Below, piece after piece: positions 9,082 through 16,800 of a stretch of DNA of 27,155 nucleotides (its first letter is position 1; each line of letters starts with the position of its first letter). The position numbers and the translations under genes were made by a program. The notes below the pieces were generated by a model. That model was not told the DNA's origin. It did not search any database and saw only the letters and a program-made list of their open reading frames with translations. The DNA comes from Clostridia bacterium (GTDB lineage: Bacteria; Bacillota_A; Clostridia; Christensenellales; CAG-138): NCBI GenBank assembly GCA_017394605.1, contig JAFPXU010000118.1:1-27155 (forward strand). Direction: 5' to 3'.

Positions 9082-10101
9082 TCAGACCTCCAGTTTAATC
9101 TGTTCCTGCGGCGGGTTGTATCCCATATGCCGGTATCCGCCCGGGAGCACGATCCTTCCGCGCGGGGTTCTGGTGATAAACCCGAGCCTGAGCAGGTAAG
9201 GCTCGTACACATCCTCGATCGTGGCGGCGTCCTCACCGGTAGTCGCGGCAAGCGTATCGAGACCGACAGGTCTTCCGCCGAAACGGGTGATCATGGTTTC
9301 CAGCATCTTCCTGTCGATGGAATCGAGACCGAGCTCGTCAATCGAAAGCATCCGGAGTGCATCCATAGCGACGGCCCTGTTGATGACACCGTCCGCACGT
9401 ACCTCGGAATAGTCGCGTACGCGGCGGAGCAGCCGGTTCGCGATACGGGGCGTGCCGCGTGATCTGGATGAAATCTCGTTCGCACCGTCCTCACTGATCC
9501 GGATGTTCAGAATATCGGCACTTCTCTTTATAATATCATTCAGAGCGTCGTCTGTATACAGGTCAAGCTGTTCTTTAATACCGAAACGGTCACGCAGCGG
9601 GGATGTGAGTAGCCCCATTCTCGTTGTCGCGCCGACGAGCGTGAAACGGGGAAGATCCAGGCGGATGCTTCTCGCGGATGGGCCCTTGCCGATCACGATG
9701 TCGAGCGCGAAATCTTCCATGGCGGGATACAGGATCTCTTCCACGTTCGCGTTCAGACGGTGGATCTCGCCGATAAAGAGGACGTCGCCGAGAGCGAGAT
9801 TCGTCAGGATCGCGGCGAGGTCTCCCGCATGCGTCAGGGCAGGTCCGCTCGTTATACGGAAGGATACGCCCATTTCGTTTGCAATGATTTCAGCAAGGGT
9901 GGTTTTTCCCAGTCCGGGAGGTCCATACAGCAGAGTATGATCAAGCGGTTCTCCCCTGCGTTTCGCTGCTTCGATATAGATCTGAACGTGCTCCTTGACC
10001 TCATCCTGTCCGATATACTCTTTCAGAAAATGCGGTCTGAGGCTCAGTTCAGCTTTTTTATCTTCCTCCTTCATGGAAGAGGAAATCAGTCGTTGTTCCA
10101 T
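9082..10101 (-). CDS. ruvB: Holliday junction branch-migration ATPase RuvB
   Basis: RuvB is the AAA+ motor that, with RuvA, drives branch migration of Holliday junctions. The 339-residue length and domains are normal: AAA+ core with Walker A GPPGLGKT (60-67), sensor 1 [19 protein letters not shown] with the arginine finger, and a C-terminal winged helix ending [17 protein letters not shown]. One residue is odd. The Walker B motif, normally FIDEIHRL, reads FIGEIHRL with Gly at 111 (codon GGC, 9769-9771). That Asp coordinates Mg2+ in the family. The rest of the gene is well preserved, so either a single-base sequence variant or an unusual RuvB is possible. It lies 20 bp after ruvA, with CCGGAG before the ATG. 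Confidence 0.96.
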   Translation of the reverse strand: MEQRLISSSMKEEDKKAELSLRPHFLKEYIGQDEVKEHVQIYIEAAKRRGEPLDHTLLYGPPGLGKTTLAEIIANEMGVSFRITSGPALTHAGDLAAILTNLALGDVLFIGEIHRLNANVEEILYPAMEDFALDIVIGKGPSARSIRLDLPRFTLVGATTRMGLLTSPLRDRFGIKEQLDLYTDDALNDIIKRSADILNIRISEDGANEISSRSRGTPRIANRLLRRVRDYSEVRADGVINRAVAMDALRMLSIDELGLDSIDRKMLETMITRFGGRPVGLDTLAATTGEDAATIEDVYEPYLLRLGFITRTPRGRIVLPGGYRHMGYNPPQEQIKLEV

Positions 10102-10121
10102 AATAAACTCCGGACTTCACT

Positions 10122-10706
10122 TTATTGTTTGGAAAGGAAACGCAGCGCTTTCCGTATCATGTCTTCGGCGGATTGCGCGTCTTTGACGGAGGTAACGGCT
10201 CTCGAAGCAGAGAGACCGTCGTATCCGAGCGCAATCAGAGCGGCGATGGCATCGCTGTAAAAGTCCGATTCTGTCGGACCGGAAGGACCGACCGGAAGCG
10301 TTTCCCCTTCCGAGATCTTCCCTTTCAGCTCCAGTATGACCCGCTGAGCAGTTTTTCGTCCCATGCCAGATACCCCGTCAAATGCGGCGGGATTGTCGGT
10401 AATGACGGCGTTTGTGATATCCTGCGGCTTCATTCTGGACAGGACGGACAGCGCGAGTTTCGGGCCGACTCTCGTCACGCCGATCAGTTGGCGGAACATA
10501 TCCTTCTCCGCAAGATCGGCGAAGCCATACAGACTCATAACGCCTTCCGCCAGATACAGATAGGTGTAGACAAGACGGTTCTCGCCCTGTACAAGACTGT
10601 CCAGGGTATTCTGGCTGCAGAACACCTCAAACCCGACGCCGTTTACGTCGAGATAGATTTTGTCAATCAGTTTCTGTGCTACGGTACCGTTCAGGTAAGC
10701 GTACAT
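10122..10706 (-). CDS. ruvA: Holliday junction DNA-binding protein RuvA
   Basis: RuvA forms the tetramer that holds the four-way junction and loads RuvB. The 194-residue protein has the N-terminal OB fold (MYAYLNGTVAQK... VNGVGFEVF), the helix-hairpin-helix pair (LIGVTRVGPKLALSVLS and VSGMGRKTAQRVILELKGK) and the C-terminal RuvB-contact domain (DAIAALIALGYDGLSASRAV). An upstream frame to 10781 overlaps ruvC. The ATG at 10706 is preferred because it begins with the family's typical MYAYLNG and has GAGG at good spacing, just after the ruvC stop. It lies between ruvC and ruvB. Confidence 0.96.
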   Translation of the reverse strand: MYAYLNGTVAQKLIDKIYLDVNGVGFEVFCSQNTLDSLVQGENRLVYTYLYLAEGVMSLYGFADLAEKDMFRQLIGVTRVGPKLALSVLSRMKPQDITNAVITDNPAAFDGVSGMGRKTAQRVILELKGKISEGETLPVGPSGPTESDFYSDAIAALIALGYDGLSASRAVTSVKDAQSAEDMIRKALRFLSKQ

Positions 10707-10716
10707 ATTATTAACC

Positions 10717-11214
10717 TCATTTGATCCGGTATTCTTCCCGGGCGGGTTCCATCGTGCTGAGGAACGTAATGGCGCAGGCAAGCGCGTCAGCCGCGTCGTC
10801 CGGCTTCGGTATCTCGCGCATACCGAGATACATCATGACCATATGCTGGATCGCTTTCTTGTCGGCGGATCCGTTTCCGGTGATGACCTGCTTGATCTGC
10901 TTCGGAGTGTATTCGTATAGCGGGACTGCTTTTTTCTGCGCTTCGAGAAGCGCCACACCGCGGGCAGCGCCGACCGCGATCGCGGTCGTGATGTTGTGAT
11001 AGAAAAAAAGCTCCTCAAATACGACGGCGTCCGGGCAGAAATGATCGAGGATGTAGATCATCCCCTGGCTGATCCTCTCAAGCCGTTCCGGAAACGTCAT
11101 ATCCGGGAAGGTTTCTATCACGCCATAATCGACAGCAGAGAATCTGCTGCCGTCCGTGTCGACTATTCCGTAACCGAGCAGTGCATACCCGGGATCGATT
11201 CCCAAAACGCGCAA
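10717..11214 (-). CDS. ruvC: Holliday junction resolvase RuvC
   Basis: RuvC is a dimeric RNase H-fold endonuclease that cuts Holliday junctions. The 165-residue length is standard. The acidic catalytic residues are present: D7 in LGIDPGYALLGYG, the Glu in VVFEELFFYHN, and the Asp pair in KPDDAADALACAI. It starts with TTG (11212-11214), preceded by AGGATAG; no ATG or GTG in frame gives a full N-terminus. It is the first gene of the ruvCAB block, with a TTTACA-18-TATAAT promoter just upstream. Confidence 0.96.
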   Translation of the reverse strand: MRVLGIDPGYALLGYGIVDTDGSRFSAVDYGVIETFPDMTFPERLERISQGMIYILDHFCPDAVVFEELFFYHNITTAIAVGAARGVALLEAQKKAVPLYEYTPKQIKQVITGNGSADKKAIQHMVMMYLGMREIPKPDDAADALACAITFLSTMEPAREEYRIK

Positions 11215-11243
11215 AGCTATCTATCCTATTTCAATTTGAAGTC

Positions 11244-11273
11244 ATTATATCACGAAACGCGCAGGCATGTAAA
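11244..11273 (-). promoter_or_regulatory. Promoter of ruvC operon
   Basis: On the minus strand TTTACA (11268-11273) and a perfect TATAAT (11244-11249) are 18 bp apart, about 30 bp before the ruvC TTG. The -35 box lies in the U-tract of the terminator of the upstream gene. No LexA-type box (GAAC...GTTC) was seen here. Confidence 0.7.
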
Positions 11274-11304
11274 ACAAGATGCTTCGGCGTAAAGCAAAGC
11301 ATCT
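11270..11304 (-). terminator. Terminator after the LTD-CotH lipoprotein gene
   Basis: The perfect 8-bp arms AGATGCTT (11277-11284) and AAGCATCT (11297-11304) form a hairpin, followed on the minus strand by TTGTTTTA. It lies about 45 bp after the lipoprotein stop codon. The U-tract is interrupted, so strength is moderate. Confidence 0.7.
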
Positions 11305-11347
11305 CAAAATCCATATGACGGTTCCGGCGAAACGGAGAACATATCTG

Positions 11348-14300
11348 TCAGTTCGAATACTTCTGCACCAGATCGCGGATATAGCTGTCAGAAAGATGAA
11401 AATACTTCTGAAGATTTTCAAGCGCTCCCGCAGGTCTTGCCGCGACGCGTCTGCGCATCAGATCGAGATGCTCGTTCCAGTCGGAAACGCTCTTCACGCT
11501 CATCCCGTGGGAACGCCATCTGGCGATGTGACGCTCCATTTCGGGGCGCATCTCCTCCACCATGCCGTCGAAGACCTTGAGAAGTTCTTCCTCGGAAAAC
11601 TTCGTGCAAAGAAGTTCAACATAGCGCTCGATGAACTTCGTCTTCCATGCTTCGTTCTTTTTCAGCCCGACGAACACGTCGAGGTTGGTCAGCGATCCGT
11701 CATGGGACGGAATGCCTTCCGCGGAGAAATATGCGGGAAGCAGGTTTCTCTTCGCGCTGGACGCCTCCTGGAATCCGAAATCCAGATCGAAAAAGACCGG
11801 ACGCCATCTGACTGTCTCGTCCTTCGTATGCCAGAATTTCTGATTGAACATGTCCGAATTGATGATGAAGGTCTGCGCGATGATATAGTCGGTGCAGTAA
11901 TCGACGTCGACCATCTTGGCGAACTCCTCAAAAACGGAATCGCTTTTCAGCCGCTCGTTTCTTGCGAAAGACCGCGCGTTCAGATATCCCTTGGCGGAGC
12001 CTTTCAGCGCCCACTCGTTCCGTTTCACAAAATCAACGTCGCTTTTCTTGACACCGAAATGTGATACGAGATAATCCGCGTTGAGTTCTTCGTTCAGATC
12101 GTAAAGACCCCAGTATTCTCCGTTCAGATAGAGCGCGACGGGTCTTGTGCAGGCGTAATCCAGATTCAGACCGTTCACGATCCTTGAGCAGAAGGAATCG
12201 CGCATGCGCGCCATCGTAATGTCCTGTCCCCCGTTCCTCAGAACCAGGGAATAGAATGTCGATACCGCGCAGTCACTGAAGAACGGATAGGTGACGCTGC
12301 CCTGGCCGTACCCGCCACGAAGGCTAAGGGAATACGATTTCGGGACGTACCCGACCGTTCCCTGCCCCTTTGCTTTCAGGCCGGCAGGGAAATTGACGCC
12401 CAGAAGACCGTTTTCCGTATAGTAGGAAACGTAGGCGACGCGTTCCGGCTTGTCGGTCTTGGAAGCGTGGTTGACATCTCTCAACAGATCGGGATCGATC
12501 GATACGGAAACGACAGGAACAGTATGCGCGTCATCGAACAGGTACGTGCATGTCACGGTATTGCTGTCCATCCGTGCGTCGCTGTATGCGGCTGCACGGA
12601 GAACGGTATTGCGCGAAACGCTGATCGGTCCGGAATAGAGCTTTGACTTCTTCGTGGGAGCGCTGCCGTCGGTGGTATAACGGATCTCTGCCGTACCGTC
12701 CGGACAGCTGATCGTAACATCGAACGGTTCAGTATGATAGAGCGACGTGACGGAAAAAACGGGATCCGCCGTATATCCGGACAGCGTTTCAGACGTATTT
12801 GCCTTGCCCTTGGTCGGTTTCTGGAAATAGACTCTGTCCGTAAAGATATCGGATTCAATCCTTCCGACCGAATAACCGGGACGGATATACCCGCTGAAGA
12901 GCCGGTCGATCACCGCTCCCTGTGCGTCGGAAAGAACGATTTCATCGCCTGAGGACGCGAGAGAGAACGGGATCATCTTCGCGGTAGGCTCATCGTCGGA
13001 CATGTCGAACGTAATATAGGTCTGCGCCGGAATGACGGTTCCTTCGGAGAAGGTATACCGGTCCGGACGGTCGGCATCATCCGTGAGATGCCAGCCGGAC
13101 AGATCAATGTCCGTGCCGCTTCCGTTAAAAAGCTCGATCCAGTCGGGAGTGTCCGTTTTCGCTTTTTTCGCGGTGCTTACTTCGCTGATGAATACGCCCT
13201 GATTATTGAAAAAGCCGATCAAATCGGCGTTTTCAAATCCCTGCGCGTTGTCTGCCCATGGGGTCGGTTGTGCGTAATATTCAGGATTGCCGTCCTTATC
13301 TCTTCCGATGGAAACGTTGTCCGGCGGATCCTGCATCAGAGGAAGTGAATCCGTGCGCATGGTCGTAAGATCCGTCAGATAGATAGAAGTATCCGATTTG
13401 CCAAGCTTGAACGATGCGTGTATCTCCTGCCCGTCCGTTATATCCTTTCCGGAGAGGAAGATCACAAGGTACGAACGCGGCCCAATGGTAACATCGGGAA
13501 GCGCGAATTTGAAAAGATCGTCCGAACTGTCTGAAAGGAAATAATTCTTCAGCGACACGTCGGCGCCGGAGGAATTATACAGTTCCACCCATTCCCAGCG
13601 GATTCCCTCCGCGTCCGTAATGCTGTATTTATTTTTCTGAAGAACCTCGTTGATGCGTACAGGATCCGTGGAATCCATCGGAGAGCCTGAAGCGTTCTCG
13701 ACCAGGCGGTCCGAATTTGCCGCACCCGGCGTCGGGAAAGCGGTATATCTTGCGGTCCCGTCCGAAAAAACGGCGGAGAGACCGGTCGGGATATCCTTTT
13801 CCCAGGTAACGGTTTCGACCAGACGGCCGTCAATGGAGGTCAGATAGACGGATGTATCGTTCTTGCTCAGTTTGAAACTGGTTTCCAGTTCCCTTTCGCC
13901 GTTATTCACGCCGTCCGCGTAAACGATGGCATATGATCCGGGCTGTATGGTGCTTTCAGGAAGCTGAAAACGAAGCAGATTGGTCGGCGAATCGGAAAGA
14001 TAGTAGTTGTCAAGCTGGATCGGAAGAGAGGAACGGTTATAGAGCTCGATCCACGGCCCTCCGTTCACGGCAGAAGGCATAACCTCCGAAACGGTAAGTC
14101 CGGAGTAGTCTTTCTCCGTCAGGATATTGTCAATCGACGAAAAAATCTTGCTGTCATCGTTCGGCGCGCCGGGAGTCGGCTCGGCGCAGTAGCCGAACGT
14201 GCAGTCGGATTTCTGCGCGTAAGAAACGTCCGTGACAAGAGCCGGAACCGTGATGTTGGAAAGCAGATTGTAATACGGATCCGTGAGATAGAGATTGTCT

Positions 14301-14686
14301 CCGCTCTTTGAAAGACCGAATCCAGTACAGGGAACAGAAGTCGCGTTGATTCCGTTGTTGTCACCGCAGTAGACGATCAGATAACCGCCTGCGGGAATCG
14401 AGGAACCCTCTGAAAATACGAATTTATGGAAATCGTTTGTGTTGTCTGAGAGGCCGTAACCCGCAAGATCTATGCTGCGGTCTGTCGGATTGTACAGTTC
14501 GATCCAGTCGGGAGATCCTACATCCGGATCGAGCAGCGACTGCTTGTTGCTTGAGACAATTTCGTTCACGCGGAGCGCAGCTTTCGGGGCCGCGGGCTGA
14601 TCCTGCATGAGGGAACAGCCGGCGAGGCCTGTAAGAAGCACCGCGACGAGAAATATAGCAATTGTTTTCTTAACGTATCCGACCAT
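11348..14686 (-). CDS. Surface lipoprotein: four lamin-tail domains plus CotH domain
   Basis: The protein has 1112 residues from the ATG at 14686. The start begins with VGYVKKTIAIFLVAVLLTG and a lipobox LAGC, so it is exported and lipidated. An in-frame ATG at 14731 would add 15 residues but lacks a ribosome binding site. Four lamin-tail (LTD) domains follow at about 38-176, 195-326, 341-478 and 496-630, each with a WIELYN/WVELYN-like core. At 643-718 is a chitobiase C-terminal-like beta domain (AEIRYTTDGSAPT). From about 722 to 1060 comes a CotH domain with NGEYWGLYDLNEELNADYL and FFDLDFGF; CotH proteins in Bacillus are atypical protein kinases of the spore coat. The substrate here is unknown. 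It lies downstream of ttcA-like and phosphodiester glycosidase-like genes and ends at a terminator. Confidence 0.88.
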   Translation of the reverse strand: MVGYVKKTIAIFLVAVLLTGLAGCSLMQDQPAAPKAALRVNEIVSSNKQSLLDPDVGSPDWIELYNPTDRSIDLAGYGLSDNTNDFHKFVFSEGSSIPAGGYLIVYCGDNNGINATSVPCTGFGLSKSGDNLYLTDPYYNLLSNITVPALVTDVSYAQKSDCTFGYCAEPTPGAPNDDSKIFSSIDNILTEKDYSGLTVSEVMPSAVNGGPWIELYNRSSLPIQLDNYYLSDSPTNLLRFQLPESTIQPGSYAIVYADGVNNGERELETSFKLSKNDTSVYLTSIDGRLVETVTWEKDIPTGLSAVFSDGTARYTAFPTPGAANSDRLVENASGSPMDSTDPVRINEVLQKNKYSITDAEGIRWEWVELYNSSGADVSLKNYFLSDSSDDLFKFALPDVTIGPRSYLVIFLSGKDITDGQEIHASFKLGKSDTSIYLTDLTTMRTDSLPLMQDPPDNVSIGRDKDGNPEYYAQPTPWADNAQGFENADLIGFFNNQGVFISEVSTAKKAKTDTPDWIELFNGSGTDIDLSGWHLTDDADRPDRYTFSEGTVIPAQTYITFDMSDDEPTAKMIPFSLASSGDEIVLSDAQGAVIDRLFSGYIRPGYSVGRIESDIFTDRVYFQKPTKGKANTSETLSGYTADPVFSVTSLYHTEPFDVTISCPDGTAEIRYTTDGSAPTKKSKLYSGPISVSRNTVLRAAAYSDARMDSNTVTCTYLFDDAHTVPVVSVSIDPDLLRDVNHASKTDKPERVAYVSYYTENGLLGVNFPAGLKAKGQGTVGYVPKSYSLSLRGGYGQGSVTYPFFSDCAVSTFYSLVLRNGGQDITMARMRDSFCSRIVNGLNLDYACTRPVALYLNGEYWGLYDLNEELNADYLVSHFGVKKSDVDFVKRNEWALKGSAKGYLNARSFARNERLKSDSVFEEFAKMVDVDYCTDYIIAQTFIINSDMFNQKFWHTKDETVRWRPVFFDLDFGFQEASSAKRNLLPAYFSAEGIPSHDGSLTNLDVFVGLKKNEAWKTKFIERYVELLCTKFSEEELLKVFDGMVEEMRPEMERHIARWRSHGMSVKSVSDWNEHLDLMRRRVAARPAGALENLQKYFHLSDSYIRDLVQKYSN

Positions 14687-14749
14687 ATGTTTCACTTTAC
14701 CACATTCCCGCCGGAATGAGAATAAACGCATTGTGAATAATGTGTGCCC

Positions 14750-15481
14750 TCACTGTTCTTTCAGGCGCATCCTGTCCCACAGCCCGTATGTCTCGGTCGT
14801 ACTGATGGCGTGCATCATTTTTTCATCCGCGTCCGGAACGAGCTTGCGGAGGTGCTTAAGCAGGTCTCTCGCCTCGTCGCGCTTTGTGCTGCCGGCAATC
14901 CTGCAGTGAGGCGGCAGCACGGGAAGGTTCTGGTTCCGCGCGATGGAACGCGCTTCGCATTCGGGAAGGAAAACCAGCGGACGGATCACGGTGATATCCT
15001 TTCTGGACAGGTATGTTACGGGAGCGAACGTGTTGATCCTTCCCTCGTAAAGCAGGCTGAGAAAAAAAGTTTCCAGAACGTCGTCGCGGTTGTGCCCGAG
15101 CGCGACTTTGCTGCAGCCGCGTTCTTTTGCGGCGGTGTTCAGAGCGCCGCGGCGGAGCTTAGCGCACAGCGCACAGGGACTCCGCTCGTCGCGGTATTCG
15201 AATACGACCTTCCCGATATCGGTGCGGATCACGGTATAGTCGATATCGTTCTCCTTGGCGAACGCTTCCACCTCGGAGTAGTCGATATCCTCGATCCCGA
15301 GATCGAGCGTCACGGCACAGAGATCGAATTTCGTATAAGAAAAACGCTGATACAGCTTCAGACCTTTCATAAGAAGCAGTGAATCCTTGCCGCCGGAAAC
15401 ACCGACACAGACCCTGTCGCCGTCTTCTATCATGTGATACCGTTCATCCGCTCTCCGGATGCATCCCAGAACCCGTTTCAT
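14750..15481 (-). CDS. TtcA-family tRNA 2-thiolation enzyme (PP-loop ATPase)
   Basis: This is a 243-residue N-type ATP pyrophosphatase that adenylates a tRNA base for sulfur insertion. TtcA makes 2-thiocytidine at position 32. The PP-loop SGGKDS is at 29-34. A CALC pair (C103, C106) and C193 in PPHCRIAG match the three cysteines that hold the Fe-S cluster in TtcA. GHNRDDVLETF is also characteristic. Many PP-loop relatives exist, so the exact target base is inferred. The ATG at 15481 is preferred over an in-frame TTG at 15496 that has no ribosome binding site; a weak GGAACAG precedes the ATG. It lies 31 bp after the glycosidase-like gene and 63 bp before the lipoprotein gene. Confidence 0.85.
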   Translation of the reverse strand: MKRVLGCIRRADERYHMIEDGDRVCVGVSGGKDSLLLMKGLKLYQRFSYTKFDLCAVTLDLGIEDIDYSEVEAFAKENDIDYTVIRTDIGKVVFEYRDERSPCALCAKLRRGALNTAAKERGCSKVALGHNRDDVLETFFLSLLYEGRINTFAPVTYLSRKDITVIRPLVFLPECEARSIARNQNLPVLPPHCRIAGSTKRDEARDLLKHLRKLVPDADEKMMHAISTTETYGLWDRMRLKEQ

Positions 15482-15512
15482 ATCTGTCTGTTCCAATCTG
15501 TAGTGATAGGCT

Positions 15513-16538
15513 TTATCCGATGAAGAGTATATCGGAGCTTTTTCTTCCGCCGCCTGCCGGACGGTTCACGGTCCGGTCCATGAATACCATGCACGCTGTC
15601 TGACCGCCGTCAAGATTGTATGCAACCGTGCATCCGAGTGAATGCATGAAGTCGGACAGGTCGGTCATCGTCATTCCGAGCGAATAATCCTCGTCCCTTC
15701 CGTCCACGATCACAAAACAGTAATGGCCAGGTTCATAATATCCGACGGCTCCCCTCGGGTGCCTCTTCAGAAGCGATTCGGCGCAGCGGAAAGTCGTTTT
15801 GGGCATCCCGTAATCATTCAGCAGGATCGGGCCGAACACCCAGAGCTGCATGATGTCGGGATCGGAAGCGACCTCTTCAAACGTCAGCTGTTTCGGACTG
15901 TAGACTTTCATGGAGCCGTCTTTGTACAAAACGAGCATATCCTTGGAATCCCCAAGCTCGTCTCTGTTTTTATAACGGAACAACTCCCCGTTCCGCACGA
16001 CCGCACCGTGCGCGTTCATGGAATAGAAGTCACCCGACATCGCCAAAACCGCGTTGTTGCTTTTCGCCATCTGCTGAACGGTCTCCCTGTCGCCGAAATA
16101 CTCGCCGGACGAGAACGCCGTCCGGAATGAATCCAGCGAACGCACATAAATATCCGCAACGTAACACTGGCTCTTATGAAAGCGCTTTTTGGCGACCGTG
16201 ACGGAAATCATGCTGTCTGTATAACTGGTTTCCGTGACAACGGGCTCCCGGTAGGAAAAACGGTAAAGATGATTGGGCGAGATGATATCGGGCGTTTCTC
16301 CGACCGGAAGCGATCCGTCAGGATCAATGAGTCCAACGGATTTTAGCAGAATCTCGGGACCGGTCATCCGCGGATCGGACGCTGCTTCTCTCATTGCGCA
16401 TGCCGCGTCCGCTGCCGTCAGAGCGCCGTCACCGTTCCAATCGTCCGTCTGGCCTTCCGCAGCCGCAGAACCGGCTAAAAGGAGAAGAAGCGCGCTTAAT
16501 AAGGTTGTCAGAATTACTCTTTTTGTCATCTGTACCAT
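15513..16538 (-). CDS. Secreted phosphodiester glycosidase-family (NAGPA-like) protein with dockerin-like motif
   Basis: The protein has 341 residues. A signal peptide (TKRVILTTLLSALLLLLAG, cleavage near SAAA-EG) sends it out of the cell. Residues 33-50 hold a single calcium-loop motif, DWNGDGALTAADAACAMR, which looks like half a dockerin repeat. The rest matches the NAGPA / DUF2233 phosphodiester glycosidase fold, with NNAVLAMSGDFYSMNAHGAV, FGPILLNDYG, AYNLDGGQTACMVF and the end RPAGGGRKSSDILFIG. Family members remove sugar phosphodiesters in eukaryotes; in Bacillus a relative is tied to spore and cell-wall processes. No Shine-Dalgarno precedes either the ATG at 16538 or the ATG at 16529. 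TATAAT at 16537-16542 overlaps the first ATG, so the start may be at 16529. It heads the ttcA-CotH cluster. Confidence 0.85.
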   Translation of the reverse strand: MVQMTKRVILTTLLSALLLLLAGSAAAEGQTDDWNGDGALTAADAACAMREAASDPRMTGPEILLKSVGLIDPDGSLPVGETPDIISPNHLYRFSYREPVVTETSYTDSMISVTVAKKRFHKSQCYVADIYVRSLDSFRTAFSSGEYFGDRETVQQMAKSNNAVLAMSGDFYSMNAHGAVVRNGELFRYKNRDELGDSKDMLVLYKDGSMKVYSPKQLTFEEVASDPDIMQLWVFGPILLNDYGMPKTTFRCAESLLKRHPRGAVGYYEPGHYCFVIVDGRDEDYSLGMTMTDLSDFMHSLGCTVAYNLDGGQTACMVFMDRTVNRPAGGGRKSSDILFIG

Positions 16539-16567
16539 TATAGCGAAAGATCATGTATTTGGAGCAA
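16537..16567 (-). promoter_or_regulatory. Possible promoter of the glycosidase-ttcA-CotH cluster
   Basis: A perfect TATAAT (16537-16542, minus strand) lies on the first ATG of the glycosidase-like gene. The best -35 is TTGCTC (16562-16567) with a long 19-bp spacer. If used, transcription would begin about one base before the second ATG (16529), giving a nearly leaderless message. Confidence 0.4.
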
Positions 16568-16574
16568 AATAGGA

Positions 16575-16602
16575 TTGAAAAAAATCGTGAATATTGTATA
16601 AT
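16575..16602 (+). promoter_or_regulatory. Promoter of the ABC ATPase gene
   Basis: TTGAAA (16575-16580) and TATAAT (16597-16602) are separated by 16 bp on the plus strand. A start near 16609 gives a leader of about 180 nt before the ATPase ATG at 16788. Confidence 0.7.
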
Positions 16603-16621
16603 TACTGTATATTATTATGCA

Positions 16622-16745
16622 CAGGAATTACTCCACTTCCTAATTCCTGCGACAGAAAAGAAAAGGAGGATCATCCGCTAACTAGCGGTGCAGCATTGTG
16701 GAGACATGCTGTAATGCGTCGGACATTTTACCTGTCCCTCGCGAG
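16622..16745 (+). promoter_or_regulatory. Structured 5' leader of the ABC ATPase gene
   Basis: The leader has several small hairpins: a perfect 9-bp stem CAGGAATTA/TAATTCCTG (16622-16649), CCGCT-AACT-AGCGG (16675-16688), CAGCAT/ATGCTG (16691-16711) with GGAG in its loop, GGACA/TGTCC (16721-16737) and the palindrome CTCGCGAG (16738-16745). I recognise no known riboswitch class. None is followed by a U-tract, so control at translation or mRNA stability is more likely than attenuation. Confidence 0.45.
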
Positions 16746-16800
16746 GCGGGCAGTTGAAGAATTTCGTGCCCGTCATAGTTCAGAAGAATGGCAAGTGTAA
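16714..16800 (+). CDS. Possible 28-residue leader peptide overlapping the ATPase start
   Basis: ATG at 16714 is preceded by GTGGAG at 10 nt and opens a 28-codon frame beginning MRRTFYLSLARR and ending at TAA 16798-16800. It overlaps the ATPase start (16788) by 13 nt in another frame. The ATPase ATG itself has no proper Shine-Dalgarno, only AGAAGA touching it, and an in-frame TAG at 16776-16778 rules out an earlier start. Translational coupling through this short frame is a reasonable inference. The peptide is Arg-rich and resembles nothing I know. It could be chance. Confidence 0.4.
   Translation: MRRTFYLSLARRAVEEFRARHSSEEWQV

Noticed and set aside
11215..11275. SOS (LexA) box before ruvC
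   Set aside because: No GAAC-N4-GTTC or CGAACRNRYGTTYC-like match was seen.
13000..14600. Internal repeats in the lipoprotein gene as possible recombining DNA repeats
   Set aside because: The similarity is at protein level (four LTD domains). The DNA copies are too diverged for direct repeats.
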